Source: Xanthomonas pisi DSM 18956 (GTDB lineage: Bacteria; Pseudomonadota; Gammaproteobacteria; Xanthomonadales; Xanthomonadaceae). From it: a DNA stretch of 61,902 bases. Below the pieces are notes generated by a model. That model saw only the letters and a program-made list of their open reading frames with translations, was not told where the DNA came from and did no database searches. Shown piece after piece: positions 1 through 9,552 of the stretch. A program made the translations under genes and the position numbers. The DNA lies in the NCBI RefSeq assembly GCF_001010415.1, contig NZ_JPLE01000021.1, forward strand, positions 1-61,902, given 5' to 3'. Every line of letters starts with the position of its first letter. The first letter of the stretch is position 1.

Positions 1-1680
<1,680 letters not shown>

Positions 1681-1723
1681 TCCAGGCCGGCGCAAGCCGA
1701 CACGTACTACCGCAGTCAGAAGG

Positions 1724-1753
1724 AGCCCCGCAGCGATGCGGGGCTTTTTTTTT
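1724..1753 (+). terminator. Rho-independent terminator of groL
   Basis: An 8-bp GC-rich stem (AGCCCCGC / GCGGGGCT) with a 6-base loop runs straight into nine T residues, 44 bases after the groL stop codon. Confidence 0.93.
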
Positions 1754-1834
1754 GCCTGCCGTCCCGCGCGCCGGTCATGCCAGTTGCATGACGATGCGCT
1801 ATAAGCTGCGCACGCATCGTCGGGCGCGGGAGCC

Positions 1835-2410
1835 ATGGCCAGCCGGGACTGTCACATTGATCAGCATCAGCTCGACCAGCACCGGCCGCTGTTGCATCGC
1901 TATCTGTTGCGACGGACCGGCGACTGGTCGTTGGCCGAGGACCTGGTGCAGGAGACCTTCCTGCGCCTGGTGGTCTACGCGCGCGATCACGTGGTCACCG
2001 ACATGGCGTCGCTGGCGCGCTCCATCGCGCTCAACCTGTTGAACGATCATCTGCGGCGGCGTCAACGCCAGCGCACCGAGCCGATCAGCGATGAGGTTCC
2101 CAGCCCGGCCGTGGGCGTGGAGGAAGCCGCGATGCAGCGGCAGCGGGTGGAAGCGTTCGCGCGCGCGCTGCAGGGCATGCCGCCGCTGCGCCGCGAGGTG
2201 TTCGTGCGCAGCCGGTTGCGCGGCCAGAGCTATGCCGACATCGCCGCTGCGCTGGGAATGAGCGAAGGTGCGGTGGAAAAACACGTCAGCCGCGGGCTGC
2301 GCTGGCTGCAGGAGACGGTGGCGCGCAGCGATGCCGCACCACCGCCAGCCGGCGCGCGCTGTGCAGCGGTACGCGACCCGGACCAGCGCTCTGAGGACGA
2401 CGGCGCATGA
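1835..2410 (+). CDS. ECF sigma factor, FecI-like
   Basis: Extracytoplasmic-function sigma factor of 191 residues. Region 2 is visible early (RYLLRRTGDWSLAEDLVQE, the promoter -10 binding helix) and region 4 near residues 115-165, with a helix-turn-helix (YADIAAALGMSEGAVEKHVS). The ATG follows a GGGAG box. A TATAAG hexamer lies at 1800-1805. The stop overlaps the next gene, a FecR-type anti-sigma factor, by 4 bases (ATGA), so the two are co-translated. A TonB receptor with an STN signalling domain follows, which completes the classical cell-surface signalling trio. The target regulon is inferred to be that receptor. The inducer cannot be told from sequence. Confidence 0.92.
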   Translation: MASRDCHIDQHQLDQHRPLLHRYLLRRTGDWSLAEDLVQETFLRLVVYARDHVVTDMASLARSIALNLLNDHLRRRQRQRTEPISDEVPSPAVGVEEAAMQRQRVEAFARALQGMPPLRREVFVRSRLRGQSYADIAAALGMSEGAVEKHVSRGLRWLQETVARSDAAPPPAGARCAAVRDPDQRSEDDGA

Positions 2411-3408
2411 GCGGGGAGCCAACGTGTCTGCCGGACGATGCCGCCGGGTGGGTTGCGCGCAAGCTCGCAGGCGATGGCGCCGATCCGCCGGGGCTGCAGC
2501 GCTGGCTGGCGGCCGATGCGGCGCATCGTGCCGAATTCGACGCGCTGTGGGCGCTGGCCCACGACGCGGCGCTGCTGGAGGCATTGGCTGGCGTGGAGAT
2601 GCAGACCGGCATGCCAGGCACGGTGCCGACAGCCGGTACGCCCATCGCGCTGGCCGCGCCGACTGCCGCGCACTCGCGACGGCATCGGCCGCGCTGGCGG
2701 GCCGTGGCGCTGGTCGCCAGCCTGGCGCTGCTGGTCGTGCTGGCATGGCCCTGGTTGCAGCCGGTCCCGGCGCCGCTGGTGGTGGCCACCGCCCCGGGAC
2801 AGATCCGCGTGCTGACCCTGGACGACGGCAGCGTGCTGACCCTCAACGGCGCCAGCCGCGTGCGTGTGCAGTTGCAGGCGCACCGGCGTGAGGTCGCGCT
2901 GGAGGCGGGCGAGGTGTTCTTCGACGTCGCCCACGACCCACGCCGCCCGTTCGAGATCAGCATGGGGCAGGCGCGGGTGAGGGTGCTGGGTACGGTGTTC
3001 AACCTGGCACGCGATGGCGCGCGCAGCGAGTTGTCGGTGTATTCGGGCCGGGTGGAGATCGCCAGCGATCGCGCACACCAGGTGCTGGCGGCCGGCATGC
3101 GCACCGAGGCCGTCAACGGCGGTCTGGTCGCGCTGCAGCGCTTCGACCCGGCCTCCGGCGACTGGCGCAATGGCTGGCTGCAGACCTCCGGCATTGCGCT
3201 GGCGCAGCTGGTGGAACGGCTCAACCGGCGCTCGCTGCAGCCGATCGTGCTTGCCGATCCAGCGCTCGGCGCGCTGCAGGTTTCGGGTCGGTTTCGGCTG
3301 GACCAGCCGGAGCGCACCCTGGCGCATCTGGCGCAGGTGCATGCCTTGCAGATCCGTCACAGCGGCAATCGCATCACACTCAGCCGCAGCGGCGGCACGC
3401 GCGGCTAG
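2407..3408 (+). CDS. FecR-family anti-sigma regulator
   Basis: Inner-membrane regulator that relays the state of a TonB receptor to its ECF sigma factor. The 333 residues start with a DUF4880-like cytoplasmic segment (WVARKLAGDG... HRAEFDALWALAHD). One transmembrane helix follows near residues 97-117 (VALVASLALLVVLAWPWLQ). Then comes the periplasmic FecR domain (from about residue 125; DDGSVLTLNGAS, GEVFFDVAHDPRRPF) and a C-terminal STN-like/DUF4974 region (about residues 255-330). It overlaps the sigma factor by 4 bases and so is in the same operon. The downstream receptor's STN domain is the expected partner. Confidence 0.93.
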   Translation: MSGEPTCLPDDAAGWVARKLAGDGADPPGLQRWLAADAAHRAEFDALWALAHDAALLEALAGVEMQTGMPGTVPTAGTPIALAAPTAAHSRRHRPRWRAVALVASLALLVVLAWPWLQPVPAPLVVATAPGQIRVLTLDDGSVLTLNGASRVRVQLQAHRREVALEAGEVFFDVAHDPRRPFEISMGQARVRVLGTVFNLARDGARSELSVYSGRVEIASDRAHQVLAAGMRTEAVNGGLVALQRFDPASGDWRNGWLQTSGIALAQLVERLNRRSLQPIVLADPALGALQVSGRFRLDQPERTLAHLAQVHALQIRHSGNRITLSRSGGTRG

Positions 3409-3811
3409 GGCGGATTCCACGTTCAAGGACCCCCACGCGCCCGTTGCCGCGCATCGCGTGGCGTCGTGCTCCCGCAGCGGTACCGACGCAGGCGCGGCAT
3501 CGGCCATAGGACGGTGGTGACCCTGACGGGCATGGCGCTGGCGCGTCTTCGCTGTCGAAGGGTGCCAACCACCTGAAGGCGCGCAACGCTCCTCTGCCCC
3601 GCGGAGGGGACGGGCGATGCGTCATCGCACCAACGCCACCCATGGCATCGCATTGGGCTCTGCACGCCTGCGCCGCGCGCCTCACCGGACCTGCATGCTG
3701 GTCAGCGCGGCATGCGTCACAAAAAATTCATGAAAACCGCTGTCGGAACCGTCGCCGTGCACCGTCTTTATGGGTGCCACGCCACGTTGGCAACCCGACA
3801 AACGCCGCCTT
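3409..3811. other. Spacer between fecR-like gene and TonB receptor
   Basis: About 400 bases without a supported gene. Open frames here are short and lack family features. I see no convincing terminator or promoter. Because it lies between an anti-sigma gene and the receptor it probably controls, an ECF-type promoter for the receptor may be here, but I cannot point to one. Confidence 0.5.
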
Positions 3812-6622
3812 ATGCCACCTCGAACCGTGTTCCGTTGCTCTTCGCGCCTGCCTCAGGCCAGCCTGCTGGCGATCGCGCTGGCCGCCGCCGCCATGGCCGC
3901 GCCGTTCGCTGCGCAGCCTGCGGCATCGTCTGCTGCACTGCCGCCCGGGGATCTGGCCCAGACCCTGGCTGCGTTCTCGCGCGCCACCGGCCTGCAGGTG
4001 ATCGCCGACCCGGCCTTGCTGCGCGGCAAACGCAGTTTGGGCGGCAGTGTCGCCGGCGACGCGCGTCAGGCGCTGACGCAGCTGTTGCGCGATACCGAGC
4101 TGTCCTTCCGCCTCGACGGCGACACGGTCATCGTGCAGGGTGCCGATACGCAAGCCGGCGCCACCGCGCCCTCGGCGCCTGCAACCGCCGGCGCAGCAGC
4201 GATCGATCTGGACCAGATCGTGGTCACCGGCACCGCCACCCAGCAGCCGAAATTTCTCGCGCCATATGCGATCTCCACCATCAGCGCCGAGGCGATCGCA
4301 CGGCAGGCGCCGCGCAGCATGGTCGACATGCTGCGTTCGGTCCCCGGCGTCACCGCGGAAAACTCCGGTGGCGAGGCCGGTGGCGAGAACGTGGTGATCC
4401 GCGGCCTGCCCTGGTCGGGCTTTCGCCTGCTCGACGTGCTCGAAGACGGCCTGCCGCTGTTCGAATCCAACTACGAACGCCAGCTGCAGATCGACGAGGT
4501 GTATCGCCTGGATCTGGGCACCACCGGCGCGGAGATCGTGCGTGGCGGCACCGCGCCGATCTACAGCAACAACGCCTCCGGCGGCGTGCTCAACTTCATC
4601 ACCAACCACGGCACCGACACCGCGCAGGGCGCGCTCAAGCTGACCGCCGGATCCAATGCGCTAGGTCGCATGGACGGCAGCGTGTCCGGGCCGGTCAAGG
4701 GCAACGAGGACCTGCTGTACGCGGTCAGCGGGTTCTACCGGCAAAGCGACGGATTGCGTGATCCGGGCTTCGGCAACGGCAACCAGGGCGGTCAGATCAA
4801 GCTCGGTGGCACCTATAAATTCGACTACGGCAAGCTGTTCGCGGATTTCAAATACCTCAACGACCGCGGCGTGTTCTACAGCGCCATCCCGCTGACCGAC
4901 CCGCGCAACGGTGCGTCGCTCGGCGATCTGATCGATCCCGGCACCGGCACCCTCAATAGCGCCAGCTTCCGCAACGTGCGGATCCGCACTCTCGACGGCG
5001 ATGGCGGCAGCGGCGTGGAAACGCGCGACCTGGCCGATGGCGTGCACCCGATCACGCGCACCCTCACCGTGGGCGGCGACACCGAATTCGCCAACGGCTG
5101 GCGGCTCAGCGACAAGGCGCGCTACGTCAGTGGCGATGTGCGATTCAATGCGCTGTTCAATGGTGCGCCCACCGATGCGGCTGGCCTTCTGAGCAGCCGC
5201 CTTGATGCCGCGCGCGCCGCGTTTGCGGGAACGACAGCGCTGCGCTACGCCCTGGCCGGCACCAACACCGCGTTCGATCCTGCCGCCACCGCAGGTCTTG
5301 CCATGATCAACACCTGGTCGAGCACACGCACGCAGTACCGCGACTTCTTCAACGACCTGCGCCTGGGGCGGCTGTTCGATACCGGCGACGGCGGCAGCCA
5401 CGAGGTGTCGATGGGCGTGAGTGTCAGCAGTTTCGGCATGCGCCAGCAGCAGCTCGGCAATGCCCTGTTGACCAACGTCAAGGACAACCCCGATGCCCTG
5501 GACATCCAGGCGCTGGACGCGGCTGGCCAGGTGCTCGGCACGCTCACCGAGAACGGCTTTACCGCCTACGGCAGCGGCGATCTGATCGGCGATAGCCACG
5601 GCACTGCCACCGCGCTGTACGCAGCCGATACCTGGAAGCTCAACGAGGCCTGGCAGGTGGACGCCGGCCTGCGCCGGGTGTGGCGCCGCGAGCAAGGCAA
5701 TCGCGGCGTGATCGGCACGCAGACCCTGGCCAGCAGCGGGCCGCTGGCCGCACGCAGCATCAGCGGCCTGGTCGGCAGTGTGCCGTATGCAAAAAACCAG
5801 GCCGGCACCTCCTGGACCGTGGGCAGCTCGTATGCGTTTTCCGAGCCGGTCAACGCCTTCGTGCGCTATACGGAAACCTTCAGTTTCCCGCGTCTGAGCG
5901 AGCAGTGGGGCAATGTGGTCGGCGGCGCGGGCGGGCGGCTGCCCGACGGACGTGCCACGCCGGTGACGCCGATCCGCCAGGCCGAGATCGGCATCAAGTA
6001 CGCCTCGCGGCCGCTGGATCTGGTGTTGATCGGCTTCTACAGCGATTTCAAGGATCTCAATTCCAGCACCTTTGTCGCCGATGGCGCCGGCATCCTGCGC
6101 AACGTGCCGTTGCTGATCGATACGCGCACCAGGGGCCTGGAACTGGAAGGCACCTGGCGGCCGACCGCGTCGCTGCAGATCACCGGTTCGCTCACTGCGC
6201 AGGACCCGCGCATCAGCGGCGCCGACACCTTCACCGGCCTGTCCGGTAACAGCCTGGTCGACAACGAGATTCCGCGCGTGCCCAAGCTCACCTGGTCGCT
6301 GCAACCCAGCTATCGTTTCCAGCTGGGCCAGGTCGACACGCGCCTGTACGCGACGTGGTTCGGAATCGGCCGACGCTTTCAGGATTTCACCAATGCCAGC
6401 GTGCTGCCCAGCTATCGCACGCTCGATGTCGGCGTGCACATGCAACTGGATTCCAACGTCAGCCTGCAGGTGCTCGGCAGCAATCTGACCGATTCGCACG
6501 GTTTAACCGAAGGCAATGCGCGTGCGCCTGGCGTGTCCGGCGATCTGGTCCGTGCCGACGCCACGGTGGGGCGGCCGCTGTTCGGTCGCAATGTCGTGGC
6601 CTCGCTGCAGTGGGAGTGGTAA
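3812..6622 (+). CDS. TonB-dependent receptor with STN signalling domain
   Basis: Outer-membrane active transporter energised by TonB/ExbBD. From the ATG at 3812 it has 936 residues: a signal peptide (LLAIALAAAAMAAPFAAQ), then an STN domain (about residues 40-110, LPPGDLAQTLAAFSRATGLQ), then a plug (about 135-260, with PRSMVDMLRSVPGV and GENVVIRGL), then the barrel, ending in a terminal aromatic (SLQWEW) as expected for BamA substrates. The STN domain marks it as a transducer that can signal to the FecR/FecI pair upstream. A longer start at 3770 is open but adds non-signal sequence; neither start has a clear ribosome site. Substrate unknown; iron chelates are usual for this architecture, but no iron gene is adjacent. 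Confidence 0.92.
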   Translation: MPPRTVFRCSSRLPQASLLAIALAAAAMAAPFAAQPAASSAALPPGDLAQTLAAFSRATGLQVIADPALLRGKRSLGGSVAGDARQALTQLLRDTELSFRLDGDTVIVQGADTQAGATAPSAPATAGAAAIDLDQIVVTGTATQQPKFLAPYAISTISAEAIARQAPRSMVDMLRSVPGVTAENSGGEAGGENVVIRGLPWSGFRLLDVLEDGLPLFESNYERQLQIDEVYRLDLGTTGAEIVRGGTAPIYSNNASGGVLNFITNHGTDTAQGALKLTAGSNALGRMDGSVSGPVKGNEDLLYAVSGFYRQSDGLRDPGFGNGNQGGQIKLGGTYKFDYGKLFADFKYLNDRGVFYSAIPLTDPRNGASLGDLIDPGTGTLNSASFRNVRIRTLDGDGGSGVETRDLADGVHPITRTLTVGGDTEFANGWRLSDKARYVSGDVRFNALFNGAPTDAAGLLSSRLDAARAAFAGTTALRYALAGTNTAFDPAATAGLAMINTWSSTRTQYRDFFNDLRLGRLFDTGDGGSHEVSMGVSVSSFGMRQQQLGNALLTNVKDNPDALDIQALDAAGQVLGTLTENGFTAYGSGDLIGDSHGTATALYAADTWKLNEAWQVDAGLRRVWRREQGNRGVIGTQTLASSGPLAARSISGLVGSVPYAKNQAGTSWTVGSSYAFSEPVNAFVRYTETFSFPRLSEQWGNVVGGAGGRLPDGRATPVTPIRQAEIGIKYASRPLDLVLIGFYSDFKDLNSSTFVADGAGILRNVPLLIDTRTRGLELEGTWRPTASLQITGSLTAQDPRISGADTFTGLSGNSLVDNEIPRVPKLTWSLQPSYRFQLGQVDTRLYATWFGIGRRFQDFTNASVLPSYRTLDVGVHMQLDSNVSLQVLGSNLTDSHGLTEGNARAPGVSGDLVRADATVGRPLFGRNVVASLQWEW

Positions 6623-6710
6623 CCGGCTGCGAGCGCATACGGGGGTACTGCCGACGCGGCGCACGGCCGTGCGTCGGTGTCGGTTCTTCGCCTTACAAGG
6701 AAACACCGCA

Positions 6711-8009
6711 ATGCATTCTCTGCACTTGAACCGCCGCCGATTTCTCGGCGGTGTTGGCGCGGCCCTGACGGTCGGTATGCTGCCGCAAGGCGGGCGCGCT
6801 CAGGACGGCGCTGCACAGTTGGACAGCGTGCGCGAGCCGCTGAGCGCCTGGCAACCGGGCATGCTGGATATCCACCATATCGGCACCGGGCGCGGTAATG
6901 CGACGTTGCTGGTGTGCCCGGACGGCACCTCAATGATGATCGATGCCGGCGCCATCGACGGGCTGGACAAATATCTGATCGATCCGCTTCCCAATGCGTC
7001 GCGGCGACCTGGCGAGTGGGTCGGGCGCTACGTCAGGCGGCATCTGGCGCAGGCCAACCGGCACGAGATCGACGACTTCGTGCTGACCCATTTCCATCGC
7101 GACCATATGGGCGAACGCCAGCCGGACACGCCAATGGCGAGCAACGGCAAGTACGCGCTGACCGGCCTGATCGATGTGGCGCAGCTGGTACCGATTCGCC
7201 GGTATCTGGATCGCGGCTATCCCGATTACGATTTTCCCGCACCGTTGCACGACCCCAATCAACTGAATTACCGCGCCTTCATCCAGGCCGAACTGGCGCG
7301 TGGTGCGCGGGTGGAGCGTTTCCGTGCAGGCGTGGCCGACCAGCTGCGTCTGCGCCGCACACCGGCGGCGTATCCGCAATTTTCCGTGCGCAACCTGGTG
7401 GTCAATGGGGAGCTGTGGACCGGCCAGGGCGAGCAGACCCGCAGCGTGTTCCCACCCGGCGCGGTGCCGACCGAAAACGAGTGCTCGTTGGCGCTGCGCA
7501 TGGACTATGGCGCGTTCAAGTACTACAGCGGCGGCGATCTTTCCAACAACACAAACTATGGCGACGATCCCTGGCGCGACGTGGAAACGCCGGTGGCGCA
7601 GATCGCCGGTCCGGTGGATGTGGCGGTGGTCAATCACCACGCGTATGCCGATGCCATGGGTCCGGCCTGCGTGCGTGCGCTGCGCCCGCGTGCCTTCGTG
7701 ATCCTGACCAACGATTCGGCGCATCCCTCGGTCACGCCACTGGAAAACATGCTCAGCCAGCGGCTGTATCCTGGGCCGCGCGACATCTACGCCACCGCGA
7801 TGAAGCCGGAGAACATCGTCGCCAACAAGCGCGTGCGCGAGATGACCAGCAGCAACGGACACGTCGTGGTGCGGGTGGCGCCGGGCGGCGCGGAGTACCG
7901 CATCGTGGTGCTGGACAACAGCGACGAATCAGACCGCGTGCTGGCTGTGCACGGCCCGTATCGCAGCGGTGCGCGCGGATCTGTCACGGAGGGCGCGCAG
8001 GCGGGATAG
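6711..8009 (+). CDS. Exported metallo-beta-lactamase-fold hydrolase
   Basis: 432-residue zinc-type hydrolase of the MBL superfamily. The metal motif THFHRDHMGE places H127, H129, D131 and H132. A twin-arginine-like signal (NRRRFLGGVGAALTVGML) opens the protein, so it is probably exported folded. The ATG at 6711 is chosen because it sits 9 bases after AAGGA and just before the signal; the open frame extends upstream to 6516 inside the receptor gene without sense. It lies 88 bases after the TonB receptor and 69 bases before another exported hydrolase, which suggests one transcription unit processing whatever the receptor imports. The exact reaction cannot be assigned. Confidence 0.85.
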   Translation: MHSLHLNRRRFLGGVGAALTVGMLPQGGRAQDGAAQLDSVREPLSAWQPGMLDIHHIGTGRGNATLLVCPDGTSMMIDAGAIDGLDKYLIDPLPNASRRPGEWVGRYVRRHLAQANRHEIDDFVLTHFHRDHMGERQPDTPMASNGKYALTGLIDVAQLVPIRRYLDRGYPDYDFPAPLHDPNQLNYRAFIQAELARGARVERFRAGVADQLRLRRTPAAYPQFSVRNLVVNGELWTGQGEQTRSVFPPGAVPTENECSLALRMDYGAFKYYSGGDLSNNTNYGDDPWRDVETPVAQIAGPVDVAVVNHHAYADAMGPACVRALRPRAFVILTNDSAHPSVTPLENMLSQRLYPGPRDIYATAMKPENIVANKRVREMTSSNGHVVVRVAPGGAEYRIVVLDNSDESDRVLAVHGPYRSGARGSVTEGAQAG

Positions 8010-8078
8010 GCCCCTGGCAGCGCAGATCATCCACTGCGGTTATCGTGCGGGTCGCCAGCCATCCCCAGGAGCAAGCCC

Positions 8079-8966
8079 ATGCGCCGTTTGACCGCTCAGG
8101 ATTTCCACCCCGACCTGCTCGCGCTGTACGACGGCTATGTGCACGGCAAGCTCAGTCGGCGCGACTTTCTCGACCGCGCCGCTGCATTCGCGGTGGCCGG
8201 GTTGAGTGCGACCGCGATCCTGGAATCGCTAAGCCCCAACTACGCGCTGGCGACCCAGGTGGAATTCACCGACCCGGATATCGTGGCCGAGTACATCCGG
8301 TATCCCTCACCCAACGGGCATGGCGAAGTACGCGGCTATCTGGTGCGTCCGGCCAAGATCAGCGCGCCAGTGCCGGGCGTGGTGGTGGCGCACGAAAATC
8401 GTGGGTTGAATCCATATATCGAAGATGTCGCGCGGCGTGTGGCCAAAGCGGGCTTCGTCGCGCTGGCGCCGGATGGCCTGAGTTCGGTCGGTGGGTATCC
8501 CGGTAACGACGACAAGGGGCGCGCGCTGCAGGCGCAGGTCGATCCGACCAAGCTGATGAACGACTTCTTCGCCGCGGTGGAATATCTGATGAGCCGCGAG
8601 CGCACCACCGGCAAGGTCGGCATCACCGGCTTCTGTTATGGCGGCGGCGTGGCCAATGCGGCTGCCGTTGCGTACCCCGAGCTGGCCGCCGCCGTGCCGT
8701 TCTATGGTCGTCAACCGAGCGCCGAGGACGTCGCACGCATCCGTGCGCCGTTGCTGCTGCATTACGCCGCACAGGACGAACGCGTCAACGCCGGCTGGCC
8801 AGCCTACGAGGCCGCGCTCAAGGCGCAGCACAAGGTGTACGAGGCCCATCTCTACCCCGGTACCACGCACGGCTTTCATAACGATTCCACGCCGCGCTAC
8901 GACAAGGCCGCCGCCACGCTGGCGTGGGACCGCACGGTTGCGTGGTTCCGCCGCTATCTGGTTTGA
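8079..8966 (+). CDS. Dienelactone hydrolase family protein, probably Tat-exported
   Basis: 295-residue alpha/beta hydrolase. The nucleophile is C186 in GFCYGGG, with an Asp in AAQDE and a His in TTHGFHN completing the Cys-Asp-His triad of dienelactone hydrolases. Near residues 27-45 a SRRDFLDRAAAFAVAGL segment looks like a twin-arginine signal set back from the N terminus, as seen in YghX-like members. It follows the MBL hydrolase on the same strand after a 69-base gap. The natural substrate is not predictable; hydrolysis of an ester or lactone is the family activity. Confidence 0.88.
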   Translation: MRRLTAQDFHPDLLALYDGYVHGKLSRRDFLDRAAAFAVAGLSATAILESLSPNYALATQVEFTDPDIVAEYIRYPSPNGHGEVRGYLVRPAKISAPVPGVVVAHENRGLNPYIEDVARRVAKAGFVALAPDGLSSVGGYPGNDDKGRALQAQVDPTKLMNDFFAAVEYLMSRERTTGKVGITGFCYGGGVANAAAVAYPELAAAVPFYGRQPSAEDVARIRAPLLLHYAAQDERVNAGWPAYEAALKAQHKVYEAHLYPGTTHGFHNDSTPRYDKAAATLAWDRTVAWFRRYLV

Positions 8967-9552
8967 GACGACGGTGGGCGTCGCCACGCGGCGTTCGTTG
9001 CACGGGCATGCGGCGCCGGCACCATGGCGACGGTGCTCGATGCGGCAGGTCGAGGCTGGGAGGCATGGGGTGCAGCGGCATCAGGCTGCCGCCAGCTGCC
9101 ACGCATCGCGACTACCGACTGTTGCGCTGAGGGTGCGCCGGCCTGTGTGCATGCGGCGTGCGCAATGCCGCACGCCAGGCGATCAGCACGCAGTCGAAGC
9201 TGTCATGCAGGGAACGAGCGAACGCAAGGCCACTGCATCAGGCCGGCCAACGCATCGGGCGACACGCCGAAGCGTGCGACACATCCCGTGGGGAGTGCGC
9301 CCCGCTTCGCGCAATCGTCATGCGAGCGCAAGCGTGTCCAGCCGATTCGCAAACCCTGGATCGCGATGGCGATCACACTTGTGTGACAGTGTGTTGACAC
9401 CGATGTCATCGCAGTTCTAGCGTCGCTGGGCAGGCGTTTGCGCCGCGTGGTCGGGGGGCCATCGGACAAGGGGCGGCGGTGCAGGCATCGCTGGCAGACG
9501 TCGTTGCAGTGCACTGCCACGCCGGCCACGTCCGGCTTCTCCCGGGGATCTT
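8967..9552. other. 586-base spacer before the second TonB receptor
   Basis: No gene can be supported here; the open frames have no family signature. It contains the palindrome at 9373-9386 described separately and a TTGACA hexamer at 9394-9399 that could serve as a -35 element for the receptor, though the matching -10 (TCTAGC, 16-base spacing) is poor. Confidence 0.5.
9373..9386 (+). promoter_or_regulatory. Candidate operator palindrome upstream of TonB receptor
   Basis: TCACAC-TT-GTGTGA is a 14-base inverted repeat 167 bases before the receptor ATG and 7 bases before a TTGACA hexamer. The half-sites resemble the TGTGA/TCACA core used by CRP-family regulators such as Clp of Xanthomonas, but they are arranged inside-out with a 2-base centre, so a different regulator is equally possible. 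Confidence 0.3.

Noticed and set aside
1800..1805. TATAAG as sigma-factor gene promoter
   Set aside because: The hexamer is good but no acceptable -35 lies 16-18 bases upstream, so it is mentioned only in the gene note.
4661..6499. 612-codon antisense frame in the TonB receptor
   Set aside because: Shadow of the receptor. Long antisense frames also lie over the second receptor, mdcD/mdcE, the carrier and aceE, as expected from composition.
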